DNA from: Streptomyces iakyrus
Lineage (GTDB): Bacteria > Actinomycetota > Actinomycetes > Streptomycetales > Streptomycetaceae
Direction: 5' to 3'
Length of the DNA: 64,000 nucleotides
Assembly (NCBI RefSeq): GCF_000717055.1
Contig: NZ_JNXI01000006.1
Coordinates: forward strand, 62,001-126,000
Shown here: piece by piece, positions 46,584 through 54,351 of the stretch
Layout: every line of letters begins with the position of its first letter
Position numbering within the stretch: the first letter of the stretch is position 1
Notes under the pieces: generated by a model
Database searches by the model: none
Told to the model about the DNA's origin: nothing
The model's input: the letters and a program-made list of their open reading frames with translations, nothing else
Position numbers and translations under genes: made by a program

Positions 46584-47399
46584 GTGACCGACCCCCTGCA
46601 CACGGACCTGCTCGAACTGGCCCGGGAGGCCGCCCGCCGCGCCGGGGCGCTGCTGCGGGACGGACGCCCTGCCGACCTCGCGGTCGCCGCGACCAAGTCC
46701 AGCCCCATCGACGTCGTCACCGAGATGGACATCGCGGCGGAGAAGCTGATCACGGGCCTGATCGCCGAGCGCCGCCCGGACGACGGGATCCTCGGAGAGG
46801 AGGGCGCCGCCACGGAGGGCACGAGCGGCGTCCGCTGGGTGATCGACCCGCTCGACGGCACCGTGAACTACCTGTACGGGCTGCCCACCTGGGCCGTCTC
46901 CATCGCCGCCGAGCAGGAGGGCGAGACCGTCGTGGGCGTCGTCGCGGCTCCGATGCGCGGCGAGACGTTCCACGCCGTGCGCGGCCGGGGTGCCTGGGCC
47001 ACCGGCGCCTGGGACGGCGAGCGCAAGCTGGCCTGCCGCACCGCGCCGCCCCTGGACCAGGCGCTGGTCTCCACGGGCTTCAACTACGTCGCCGACGTCC
47101 GCGCCCACCAGGCCGATGTCGCCCAGCGGCTGATCCCGCTGCTGCGTGACATCCGGCGCGGGGGCTCGGCCGCGGTCGACCTGTGCGACGTGGCCGCCGG
47201 ACGCCTCGACGGCTATTACGAGCGCGGTCTGCACCCCTGGGACCTCGCGGCGGGGGACCTGATCGCCCGGGAGGCGGGCGCGCTGACCGGTGGACGCCCC
47301 GGAGAGCGCCCGTCGGGCGATCTGGCAGTGGCGGGGGCCCCCGGCGTCTTCGAGCCCCTCCAGCGCCTCCTGGAGGACTTCGGAGCCTGGCACGACTGA
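46584..47399 (+). CDS. Inositol monophosphatase-family phosphatase
   Basis: A 271-residue Mg2+-dependent phosphatase of the IMPase/SuhB family. Metal ligands are visible in GILGEEG (Glu), WVIDPLDGTVNYLYG (DPLDGT) and HPWDLAAGDLI (the last Asp). Candidate substrates are inositol phosphates, histidinol phosphate or PAP-type nucleotides, and the sequence does not decide between them. The GTG at 46584 follows GAGGAG that overlaps the ferrochelatase stop, so the two are co-transcribed, and a strong terminator follows. Confidence 0.93.
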   Translation: MTDPLHTDLLELAREAARRAGALLRDGRPADLAVAATKSSPIDVVTEMDIAAEKLITGLIAERRPDDGILGEEGAATEGTSGVRWVIDPLDGTVNYLYGLPTWAVSIAAEQEGETVVGVVAAPMRGETFHAVRGRGAWATGAWDGERKLACRTAPPLDQALVSTGFNYVADVRAHQADVAQRLIPLLRDIRRGGSAAVDLCDVAAGRLDGYYERGLHPWDLAAGDLIAREAGALTGGRPGERPSGDLAVAGAPGVFEPLQRLLEDFGAWHD

Positions 47400-47456
47400 A
47401 GGCGCCCGGGCCCGCGCGAGGTGCGCCGAGCACCGGGCGCGCCCCCGAGACAACGA

Positions 47457-47493
47457 AAGCGGGCCCCGGCGCTGGATTCGCCGGGGCCCGCTT
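47457..47493. terminator. Bidirectional terminator, 15-bp perfect stem
   Basis: AAGCGGGCCCCGGCG pairs with CGCCGGGGCCCGCTT around a 7-base loop, between the phosphatase gene and the convergent 57-codon gene. Confidence 0.9.
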
Positions 47494-47505
47494 CCTGCGG
47501 CCTGA

Positions 47506-47679
47506 TCAGACGCTCGTCGCGCCGACCTCCACACCGTGCTCGGCGGCGAGGCGGCGCAGGTCGTCGAGCTCGCCCTGCTCCACATCGACGAGGAAGTCGT
47601 CGCCCTCGTCGCGAGCCCGGGACAGATCGGACTCGGTCGCCCTTATGCGCTGCAGAAGTCCTGCGGTGAATGCGTCCAT
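47506..47679 (-). CDS. Small conserved hypothetical protein (57 aa)
   Basis: A 57-residue acidic, helical protein beginning MDAFTAGLLQRIRATESDLS and ending in LAAEHGVEVGATSV. A helix with heptad-like spacing (LLQRIRATESDLSRA, VEQGELDDLRRLAAEHG) suggests a coiled coil. No domain is recognised. The frame extends upstream to 47895, but only the ATG at 47679 has a G-rich ribosome site (GAGGGGG). It stands between the IMPase terminator and the cutRS promoter region. Confidence 0.75.
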   Translation of the reverse strand: MDAFTAGLLQRIRATESDLSRARDEGDDFLVDVEQGELDDLRRLAAEHGVEVGATSV

Positions 47680-48093
47680 GCTGCGCCCCCTCGTCCTGGG
47701 TCGTGGGTCGATGGCACGGGGGTGTGCCGGTCGGAAGGGACGATCACGCCGCATGTGGATGCCCAGCGCCGCTCGGCCGGGCGGCGACGGTGCCGGACAC
47801 CCACGCCCGCCCTGCGGAAAGCGGATTGATGCGCACCGCATGGTGGTGCGGCGCCAGCAGAGCGTGATCGTGGGATGTAAAGCCGTCCTCCCCAAGCTCC
47901 CTTCCGGGGAAACCTAACGGGAGGAGAAAATCTCGTATTCCCCCTCGGGTCACCGCCCTCTCACTCGCCTTACCTCCGACTTATGGCCGAAAAGGGCAGG
48001 ATGGAGGGCAACACACCAAGGCACCGTCGAAGACCCCTGCCCGCGTGCGCCCGGTGAGGGCTGCGCGGGTGGACATGAGGAAGGACCAGGAAC
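47680..48093. promoter_or_regulatory. Divergent region upstream of cutRS
   Basis: No gene is supported in these 414 bp. The interval drops in GC around 47910-47940 (GAGGAGAAAATCTCGTATTCC), where promoter elements are most likely. AAGGACCAGG just before 48094 is the cutR ribosome site. Confidence 0.4.
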
Positions 48094-48747
48094 GTGCGCG
48101 TACTCGTCGTCGAGGACGAGCAGCTGCTCGCCGATGCGGTGGCCACCGGACTGCGCCGGGAGGCCATGGCCGTCGACGTCGTGTACGACGGCGCGGCCGC
48201 CCTGGAGCGCATCGGGGTCAACGACTACGACGTGGTCGTCCTCGACCGCGACCTGCCCCTCGTGCACGGCGACGACGTCTGCCGCAAGATCGTCGAACTG
48301 GGCATGCCCACGCGCGTGCTGATGCTGACCGCCTCCGGCGACGTCAGCGACCGGGTCGAAGGCCTGGAGATCGGCGCCGACGACTACCTGCCCAAGCCGT
48401 TCGCGTTCAGTGAGCTCATCGCGCGCGTGCGCGCCCTCGGCCGGCGCACCAGCGTGCCCCTGCCGCCCGTCCTGGAGCGCGCCGGGATCAAGCTCGACCC
48501 CAACCGCCGCGAGGTCTTCCGCGACGGCAAGGAGGTCCAGCTCGCGCCCAAGGAGTTCGCCGTCCTGGAGGTGCTGATGCGCAGCGAGGGCGCCGTCGTC
48601 TCCGCGGAGCAGCTCCTGGAGAAGGCCTGGGACGAGAACACCGACCCGTTCACCAACGTCGTGCGGGTGACGGTCATGACCCTGCGCCGCAAGCTGGGTG
48701 AGCCGCCCGTCATCGTCACCGTCCCCGGCTCCGGCTACCGGATCTGA
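48094..48747 (+). CDS. cutR: Response regulator CutR (OmpR family)
   Basis: A 217-residue DNA-binding response regulator. The receiver has acidic Glu7/Asp8/Glu9 (VVEDEQ), phospho-Asp51 in VVLDRDLP, Thr in LTASG and Lys in YLPKPF. The OmpR-type winged helix covers about 125-217 (QLAPKEFAVLEVLM, TDPFTNVVRVTVMTLRRKL, VPGSGYRI). The sequence matches the Streptomyces CutR, first described in S. lividans as affecting antibiotic production. The GTG start is followed by the kinase gene six bases after the stop. Confidence 0.95.
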   Translation: MRVLVVEDEQLLADAVATGLRREAMAVDVVYDGAAALERIGVNDYDVVVLDRDLPLVHGDDVCRKIVELGMPTRVLMLTASGDVSDRVEGLEIGADDYLPKPFAFSELIARVRALGRRTSVPLPPVLERAGIKLDPNRREVFRDGKEVQLAPKEFAVLEVLMRSEGAVVSAEQLLEKAWDENTDPFTNVVRVTVMTLRRKLGEPPVIVTVPGSGYRI

Positions 48748-48753
48748 TAACCC

Positions 48754-49986
48754 GTGGCAACGACTCCAGCGCCCCCGCAGGCGCCCCCCAAGCCCACCTG
48801 GGATCCCAGAAGGCCCGTACCGCCCTTCCCCTGGCTGCGCCCGACCATCCGCATAAGGCTCACCCTGCTCTACGGCGGCATGTTCCTGATCGCGGGCATC
48901 CTGCTTCTGTCGATCATCTACCTGCTGGCTGCCCAGGCCCTGAACGTGGGCAGTGAGCTGCCGTTCAAGATCGTCGAGGGCAAGGTCACCAGCGAGATCT
49001 GCAACCTGCCCGACCAGGCCTCGCCCGCCGAGTTCAACAACGCCATGAACCACTGCGTCAACGAGCAGCGCCAGAACGCCCTGGACAACCTGCTCAGCCG
49101 CTCGCTGCTGGCCCTGCTGGGCCTTGCGGTCATCGCGTTCGCCTTCGGCTACGCCATGGCCGGCCGCGTCCTGTCGCCGCTGGGCCGGATCACCCGTACC
49201 GCCCGCGCGGTGGCCGGCTCCGACCTCTCCCGGCGGATCGAGCTGGACGGCCCGGACGACGAGCTGAAGGAGCTGGCGGACACCTTCGACGACATGCTGG
49301 AGCGCCTCCAGCGCGCCTTCACCGCCCAGCAGCGCTTCGTCGGCAACGCCTCGCACGAACTGAGAACGCCGCTGGCGATCAACCGCACACTCCTCGAGGT
49401 GCACCTGTCCGACCCGCAGGCACCGCCGGAGCTCCAGCAGCTGGGCAAGACGCTGCTGGCGACCAACGAGCGCAGTGAGCAGCTCGTCGAGGGCCTGCTG
49501 CTGCTCGCCCGCAGCGACAACCAGATCGTCGAGCGGGGGCCGGTGGATCTCGCCGAGGTCGCCGAGCAGGCCATCGACCAGGTCCGCGGGGAGGCCGCCG
49601 GCAAGGGCGTGAGCATCCGCGGCGAGCAGAAGCCCGCGGTCGTCCAGGGCAACGGCGTGCTGCTGGAGCGGATCGCGCTCAACCTCGTGCAGAACGCCGT
49701 GCGCTACAACGTGCCGGAGGACGGCTGGGTCGAGGTCACCACCGACGTCCAGCACGGCCAGGCGGTCCTGGTCGTCGCCAACACGGGCCCGGTCGTGCCG
49801 GCGTACGAGATCGACAACCTCTTCGAGCCGTTCCGGCGGCTGCGCACGGAGCGGACGGGCAGCGACAAGGGCGTGGGGCTCGGACTGTCCATCGTCCGGT
49901 CCGTGGCCCGGGCACACGGCGGGCACATCTACGCCCAGCCGCGTGAGGGGGGTGGACTCGTCATGCGCGTCACGCTGCCGATCTGA
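48754..49986 (+). CDS. cutS: Sensor histidine kinase CutS
   Basis: A 410-residue membrane kinase. After a Pro-rich N-terminus, TM1 lies at about 34-60 (YGGMFLIAGILLLSIIYLL), a short extracellular sensor follows (about 61-112), then TM2 (SLLALLGLAVIAFAFGYAM), HAMP (GRVLSPLGRITRTARAVAG), HisKA with phospho-His in NASHELRTPLAI, and HATPase (NLVQNAVRY, GVGLGLSIVRSVARAHGG). The sensor contains two cysteines, in SEICNLP and MNHCVNEQR, suited to a redox-switched disulfide. It partners with CutR, read from the same operon. Confidence 0.95.
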   Translation: MATTPAPPQAPPKPTWDPRRPVPPFPWLRPTIRIRLTLLYGGMFLIAGILLLSIIYLLAAQALNVGSELPFKIVEGKVTSEICNLPDQASPAEFNNAMNHCVNEQRQNALDNLLSRSLLALLGLAVIAFAFGYAMAGRVLSPLGRITRTARAVAGSDLSRRIELDGPDDELKELADTFDDMLERLQRAFTAQQRFVGNASHELRTPLAINRTLLEVHLSDPQAPPELQQLGKTLLATNERSEQLVEGLLLLARSDNQIVERGPVDLAEVAEQAIDQVRGEAAGKGVSIRGEQKPAVVQGNGVLLERIALNLVQNAVRYNVPEDGWVEVTTDVQHGQAVLVVANTGPVVPAYEIDNLFEPFRRLRTERTGSDKGVGLGLSIVRSVARAHGGHIYAQPREGGGLVMRVTLPI

Positions 49987-50131
49987 GATCATGTCGCCGA
50001 TCCACTCGGCGGCACACGGGGATGTTCGCTTTGCGCGGAATTTTTTATGCTTCGCCGCGCGTGCACCGTGTGTGATCGATCACAGGGACGCCTTTCCGGC
50101 CATCTACTCTCCGTGATCATGCCCGTTGTCG

Positions 50132-50156
50132 GAAAGCCGGGATAATCCCGGTTTTC
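50132..50156. repeat. Near-perfect 25-bp palindrome downstream of cutS
   Basis: GAAAGCCGGGAT and ATCCCGGTTTTC form arms with one G-T wobble around a central A. It may end the cutRS transcript or act as a regulator site for the gene beyond. Confidence 0.6.
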
Positions 50157-50285
50157 GGGGGTCTTGATCACGGGAAGTACACGGTGAGACGCCTTTGGCG
50201 TGCAGCATTCGGACCGTGTACGGTCCCCATCGCCATCCAAGCCGATCACTCATGAGGAGTCCGGTTGGGTGTCGATTGAGTAACA

Positions 50286-50320
50286 GACCTTGATGTGAGG
50301 CAAAATCTCCGCCTCAGGTC
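50286..50320 (+). promoter_or_regulatory. Leader stem-loop upstream of the DUF4193 gene
   Basis: GACCT...AGGTC forms an outer stem and TGAGGC...GCCTCA an inner stem in the 110 bp before the DUF4193 start. The rest of the 406-bp interval (49987-50392) has nothing else I can name. Confidence 0.45.
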
Positions 50321-50392
50321 GGGCACAAGTCCGGCCTCTCACGCGTTACGTGCGCTGGAGACACCGCAGACACCCAGAGGGGGAGAGCGACC

Positions 50393-50689
50393 ATGGCAAC
50401 CGATTACGACACTCCACGCAAGACCGACGACGACGTCGACTCGGACAGCCTCGAAGAGCTGAAGGCTCGGAGGAACGACAAGTCGGCCTCCGCCGTGGAC
50501 GTCGACGAGTTCGAGGCGGCAGAAGGCCTCGAACTGCCCGGAGCCGACCTCTCGAACGAGGAACTGGCCGTCCGGGTGCTCCCGAAGCAGCAGGACGAGT
50601 TCACGTGCATGAGCTGCTTCCTGGTGCACCACCGCAGCCAGCTGGCCCGGGAGAAGAACGGTCAGCCGATCTGCCGCGACTGCGACTGA
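50393..50689 (+). CDS. DUF4193 family protein
   Basis: A 98-residue protein of unknown function, highly conserved in Actinobacteria. The N-terminal 60 residues are acidic and hydrophilic (TDDDVDSDSLEELKARRND). The C-terminus carries a two-CxxC zinc ribbon: CMSCFLVHHRSQL and CRDCD. A role as a transcription- or ribosome-associated zinc protein would fit, but is not shown. The ATG at 50393 follows GGGGGAGAG. The next gene starts 13 bases after the stop. Confidence 0.9.
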   Translation: MATDYDTPRKTDDDVDSDSLEELKARRNDKSASAVDVDEFEAAEGLELPGADLSNEELAVRVLPKQQDEFTCMSCFLVHHRSQLAREKNGQPICRDCD

Positions 50690-50702
50690 GGGCGGGTCGG
50701 CC

Positions 50703-51665
50703 GTGACCGGCTCGACCCCTCCCTGGAAGCGCCGCTTCTCCCAGCGGAAAGCGGACGAAGGGCCGACGGACGGCCCGCGGTACGGCGTGCGTGAAGACGA
50801 GCGAGGCTCATCCGGCACGGGGGCGGCCTCGCTCGAACCGGCAGCGGACCGGGGTGACCTCCCGGCGTCCGTGGACGTCCCCGCACCCGTCGCGAGACGG
50901 CGGGCGGGGGCGTTCCGGCAGCGGGCCAGGGAAGGCGCCCGCAAGGGCGGCGACCGGGCCCGGGCCGGCCTGGCCCACCTGGCCGACCGCATCATCGAAC
51001 TGGCCCCGCGCGTGCCCGTGCGGGACCTGGCGACGCTGCGCCGGCAGTTTCCGGGCCTCGGGCCCGAGGAGATCGCCGACAAGCTCGTGGCGGGCGCCGC
51101 GAAAGCGACGGCGACGGTCGGAGCGGGTGTCGGCGCGGCCGCGATGCTCCCCGTGCCCCCGGCGATGCCGACGGAACTGGCCGCCGAGATCACCGGCGTC
51201 GCGGTGATCGAGCTGAAGCTGATCGCCGAACTCCACGAGGTCTACGGCGTGCGGCCGCCCGGCAACCTCAAGCAGCGCAGCACCGCGTACCTCGACTCGT
51301 GGTCGGGGGAGCGCGGCATCGACGCGTCCAGGCCGTCGACCCTCAGCGCGGCGCTGAACAGCCGCATGAAGCGGGAACTGCGGCAGCGGATCATGAAGCG
51401 CATGGTCCGCAGCATGCCGAACCTGATGCCGTTCCTGGTGGGCGCCGCCGTGGGCGCGGCGATGAACCGCGGCGAGACGAGAAAGCTCGCCGGCCGGATC
51501 CGCCAGGACCTGCGCAAGATCCAGGTGCCCTGGGAGGCCCTGGAGGCGCTCCCCGGCCTGGAACGTCCGGCGGACGCCCTGGAGATGGGCGAGATCACCC
51601 ATGACCCCCTGGGCCGTCATGAGGGCCACCGCGGCGACGACCGGACCGGCGGCGACGGGCCCTGA
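50703..51665 (+). CDS. Conserved hypothetical protein with hydrophobic helical core
   Basis: A 320-residue protein I do not recognise with confidence. Residues 1-80 are basic and hydrophilic. Residues 95-260 form a helical, partly hydrophobic region (IADKLVAGAAKATATVGAGV, then ELAAEITGVAVIELKLIAEL and NLMPFLVGAAVGAAMNRGET), which resembles EcsC-like proteins. The end is hydrophilic and acidic. It follows the DUF4193 gene by 13 bp and is probably read with it. GTG 50703 is the start; the ribosome site is weak. Confidence 0.75.
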   Translation: MTGSTPPWKRRFSQRKADEGPTDGPRYGVREDERGSSGTGAASLEPAADRGDLPASVDVPAPVARRRAGAFRQRAREGARKGGDRARAGLAHLADRIIELAPRVPVRDLATLRRQFPGLGPEEIADKLVAGAAKATATVGAGVGAAAMLPVPPAMPTELAAEITGVAVIELKLIAELHEVYGVRPPGNLKQRSTAYLDSWSGERGIDASRPSTLSAALNSRMKRELRQRIMKRMVRSMPNLMPFLVGAAVGAAMNRGETRKLAGRIRQDLRKIQVPWEALEALPGLERPADALEMGEITHDPLGRHEGHRGDDRTGGDGP

Positions 51666-51707
51666 GAACGGCCGGTCGGCGGCCGGGTGACGTCCCGCTC
51701 AGGTGTG

Positions 51708-52166
51708 CTACGCCGGCTTCGCCGTCCGCAGCGCCTCCGCCAGGCGCTCCGGCTCGCGCGTCGACAGGTACAGGTACGGAGTCGGGTCCTGCGGGTCCGT
51801 GACCTCCACCCGCAGGGCCGTGGGGATGTACGCCCGCAGCAGGAGGAAGGCGCGCGGATCGGCCTTGTAGGTGCGCCAGGCGCGGGCTTCCTCCGCGTCC
51901 AGCACCTCCGCCTCGCCCAGGGCCGTCAGCGGGATCTTCGCCTCTCCCGCGATCAGGGAGTCGCCTACCACGCGGATGCGGACCGAGCCGTACGAGCTCG
52001 CGGCGACGGCCGCGACCGCGGTGCCCCCGGCCAGGCCGCCGAGCATCGGCAGCGTGCCGAACGGGAGCAGGATCAGAGCCAGGGAGACGCCCACGAGGAA
52101 CGAGATCAGCCACCAGGTCCGCGGGGCGGTGAGGCGTTCTTCGTACGGGGCGGCGGAGAGCTGCAT
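51708..52166 (-). CDS. DUF3093 membrane protein
   Basis: A 152-residue protein with two N-terminal hydrophobic segments (TWWLISFLVGVSLALILLPF and LGGLAGGTAVAAVAA) and a C-terminal soluble domain resembling a bacterial PH-type fold (RIRVVGDSLIAG...YLYLSTREPERLAEALR). The family is actinobacterial and without known function. It converges with the hypothetical gene and is divergent from the thioesterase gene, with only 58 bp between the starts. Confidence 0.88.
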   Translation of the reverse strand: MQLSAAPYEERLTAPRTWWLISFLVGVSLALILLPFGTLPMLGGLAGGTAVAAVAASSYGSVRIRVVGDSLIAGEAKIPLTALGEAEVLDAEEARAWRTYKADPRAFLLLRAYIPTALRVEVTDPQDPTPYLYLSTREPERLAEALRTAKPA

Positions 52167-52224
52167 GGGGCCTAGCTTGACACGGTGTCCGGAAGGGGCC
52201 GACGCGCGGGTAAGGTCTCCGGCT

Positions 52225-52809
52225 GTGAGTCGTACTTCCGCAGCTCTTCAGCCTCCGGCCGACGCCGTGCAGCCGGTGCGGCACCCGGACGCGCCCGCGC
52301 CCGGTGAGCTCCTCGGCGCGCACTACGGCGCGTGTTTCGGCTGTGGCGACGACCAGCCGCACGGGCTGCACCTCCAGGCGCGGGCCGGCGAGGGCGTGTC
52401 GCTCACCGCCGAGTTCACCGTCCAGCCCGCCCACCAGGGCGCTCCGGGCCTCGCGCACGGTGGCGTGCTCACCTCCGCCCTGGACGAGACCCTCGGCTCG
52501 CTGAACTGGCTGCTGCGCACGATCGCGGTGACCGGGCGGCTGGAGACCGACTTCGTGCGGCCCGTGCCCGTCGGCACCACGCTGTACCTGGAGGCGCAGG
52601 TGACGGCGGTCGCCGGGCGGAAGATCTACTCCACCGCGACCGGCCGTGTCGGCGGCCCCGAAGGGCCCGTCGCCGTGTGCGCGGACGCGCTCTTCGTCGA
52701 GGTGAAGGTCGACCACTTCGTCGACCACGGCCGCCGGGAGGAGATCCAGGCCGCCATGAACGACCCGGACCAGGTCCGGCGCGCCCGCGCCTTCGAGGTG
52801 AACCCGTGA
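52225..52809 (+). CDS. Hotdog-fold thioesterase (PaaI type)
   Basis: A 194-residue acyl-CoA thioesterase-like protein. CFGCGDDQPHGLHL near residue 35 and the hotdog helix PGLAHGGVLTSALDETLGSL (HGG plus the catalytic-region Asp/Glu) identify the PaaI/4HBT group. The GTG at 52225 lies eight bases after a TAAGGT -10 box, so the message may be leaderless. Its stop overlaps an in-frame GTG for dut by four bases. It is divergent from the DUF3093 gene. Substrate unknown. Confidence 0.9.
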   Translation: MSRTSAALQPPADAVQPVRHPDAPAPGELLGAHYGACFGCGDDQPHGLHLQARAGEGVSLTAEFTVQPAHQGAPGLAHGGVLTSALDETLGSLNWLLRTIAVTGRLETDFVRPVPVGTTLYLEAQVTAVAGRKIYSTATGRVGGPEGPVAVCADALFVEVKVDHFVDHGRREEIQAAMNDPDQVRRARAFEVNP

Positions 52810-52886
52810 GCACGGAACACCCCTTGCGACCCGCGAGCCCCACCAGTCCCGTCAGCCCGGAAAGCCCCATGACCCCCACGAGCTCC

Positions 52887-53438
52887 ATGAGCCGGCAGCC
52901 GCTGGACGTGCTGATCCGGCGCGTCGACCCCGACGTGCCGCTTCCGTCGTACGCGCAGCCCGGTGACGCCGGGGCCGATCTGCGCACCACCGAGGCGTGC
53001 CAACTGGAGCCGGGTGAGCGGGCCGTGCTGCCCACCGGGGTGTCTGTGGCGCTGCCGGAGGGGTACGCGGCCTTCGTGCACCCGCGATCCGGCCTGGCCG
53101 CCCGCTGCGGCGTCGCCCTGGTGAATGCCCCGGGGACGGTTGATGCCGGGTACCGTGGGGAGATCAAGGTGATCGTGGTGAATCTCGACCCGCGCGAGGC
53201 CGTGCGGTTCGAGCGCTTCGACCGGATTGCCCAACTGGTGGTGCAGCAGGTCGAGAGGGTCCGCTTCCAGGAGGTGGCGGAGCTTCCCGGCTCCGCGCGA
53301 GCCGAGGGGGGCTTCGGGTCCACCGGAGGCCATGCGGCGGTGGACGGGACGAGCGGCACAAGCGGTCAGGCCGCCGTCGGCGGTCAGGCGGGTGGGAATC
53401 GATACGCTTCGGTCGTATCCGACCGGGAAGGACAGTGA
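52887..53438 (+). CDS. dut: dUTP diphosphatase (dUTPase)
   Basis: A 183-residue trimeric enzyme that hydrolyses dUTP to dUMP and PPi, keeping uracil out of DNA and feeding thymidylate synthesis. Motif 1 is PGDAGADLRT, motif 2 is HPRSGLAAR, motif 3 is NAPGTVDAGYRGEIKV, motif 4 is RFDRIAQLV and motif 5 is GGFGSTGGH. A Gly/Ser-rich tail of about 40 residues follows motif 5. I use ATG 52887 (MSRQPLDVLIRR). Upstream in-frame starts at ATG 52869 and GTG 52806 would add a Ser/Pro-rich leader; the latter overlaps the thioesterase stop (GTGA) and is a real alternative. The DUF3710 gene starts two bases after the stop. Confidence 0.93.
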   Translation: MSRQPLDVLIRRVDPDVPLPSYAQPGDAGADLRTTEACQLEPGERAVLPTGVSVALPEGYAAFVHPRSGLAARCGVALVNAPGTVDAGYRGEIKVIVVNLDPREAVRFERFDRIAQLVVQQVERVRFQEVAELPGSARAEGGFGSTGGHAAVDGTSGTSGQAAVGGQAGGNRYASVVSDREGQ

Positions 53439-53439
53439 C

Positions 53440-54192
53440 GTGTTCGGACGTCGCAAGAAGAGGGATGCCGCCGAGGACGCGGCCGGCGAGGCCGAGCAGG
53501 TCGTCGACGGTGTCGACACCGATGCGGACGCAGAGCGCGAGCGCCTGAGGCTCGAACCGGCGCCGCGCCCCGACGGGCCCTGGGACAGCTCCGAGGTGCG
53601 TGACCCGAGCGAAGGCCGGGTCGACCTGGGCGGCTTGTTCGTGCCCGGCGTCGACGGCATGGAGCTCAGGGTCGAGGTCGCGGGCGACGCGATCGTGGCG
53701 GCGACGGTCGTGCTGCAAGACAGCGCCATCCAGCTCCAGGGCTTCGCAGCGCCCAAGCGCGAGGGCATCTGGGGCGAGGTGCGCGAGGAGATCGGCACCG
53801 GCATCACCCAGCAGGGCGGCATCGTCGACGAGGTCGAGGGGCCGCTGGGCTGGGAGCTGCGCGCCCAGGTGCCCGTACAGCTGCCGGACGGCACCGGCGG
53901 CTTCCAGGTCGTGCGGTTCGTCGGTGTGGACGGCCCCCGCTGGTTCCTGCGCGGGGTCATCTCGGGCCAGGGCGCGGTGCAGCCGCAGGCCGCCGGGCTG
54001 CTGGAGCAGATCTTCCGGGACACGGTCGTGGTCCGCGGCGAGGGCCCGATGGCGCCCCGCGACCCGATCGTCCTGAAGCTGCCGAACGACGCCCAGATGG
54101 TCCCCGAGGGCGTCCAGCAGGAAGAGGGCTCCCGTTTCGCCGGCGGAATGGGCCAGCTCCAGCGCGGACCGGAGATCACCGAGGTCCGCTGA
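53440..54192 (+). CDS. DUF3710 family protein
   Basis: A 250-residue soluble actinobacterial protein of unknown function, usually next to dut. It starts VFGRRKKRD, a basic patch, then an acidic stretch, and from about residue 45 the family domain (PWDSSEVRDPSEGRVDLGGL, then REGIWGEVREEI, then GPRWFLRGVISGQGA). The GTG at 53440 follows GGGAAGGAC and overlaps the region immediately after the dut stop, so the thioesterase, dut and DUF3710 genes form an operon. A terminator follows. Confidence 0.9.
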   Translation: MFGRRKKRDAAEDAAGEAEQVVDGVDTDADAERERLRLEPAPRPDGPWDSSEVRDPSEGRVDLGGLFVPGVDGMELRVEVAGDAIVAATVVLQDSAIQLQGFAAPKREGIWGEVREEIGTGITQQGGIVDEVEGPLGWELRAQVPVQLPDGTGGFQVVRFVGVDGPRWFLRGVISGQGAVQPQAAGLLEQIFRDTVVVRGEGPMAPRDPIVLKLPNDAQMVPEGVQQEEGSRFAGGMGQLQRGPEITEVR

Positions 54193-54207
54193 CCCGGCAG
54201 AGACACC

Positions 54208-54239
54208 AGAGCCGTACCCCACCGGGGGTGCGGCTCTTT
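54208..54239 (+). terminator. Terminator of the dut operon
   Basis: A 13-bp stem AGAGCCGTACCCC / GGGGTGCGGCTCT (one G-T pair) with loop ACCG is followed by TTT. Confidence 0.85.
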
Positions 54240-54254
54240 CTCGTGCGCGGAACC

Positions 54255-54283
54255 TTGACGACACATTGGTCTGTACCTACCGT
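54255..54283 (+). promoter_or_regulatory. Promoter of the alginate-lyase-like gene with a DasR/chitin-type operator in its spacer
   Basis: -35 TTGACG (54255-54260) and -10 TACCGT (54278-54283) are 17 bp apart, a good housekeeping promoter. Between them lies TGGTCTGTACCT (54267-54278), which matches 9 of 12 bases of the DasR element TGGTCTAGACCA. This would place repression on sugar signals such as glucosamine-6-phosphate; it is inferred from the match alone. Confidence 0.55.
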
Positions 54284-54351
54284 CTCCGTCCAACGCGTCT
54301 GTTCATAAAGGCGCTTCACGTTCACATACGAGAACGGAAGGCCCCCCACGT

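Noticed and set aside
52177..52216. TTGACA and TAAGGT as one promoter for the thioesterase
   Set aside because: The spacing is 28 bp, too long. TAAGGT alone may still be a -10 for a leaderless start.
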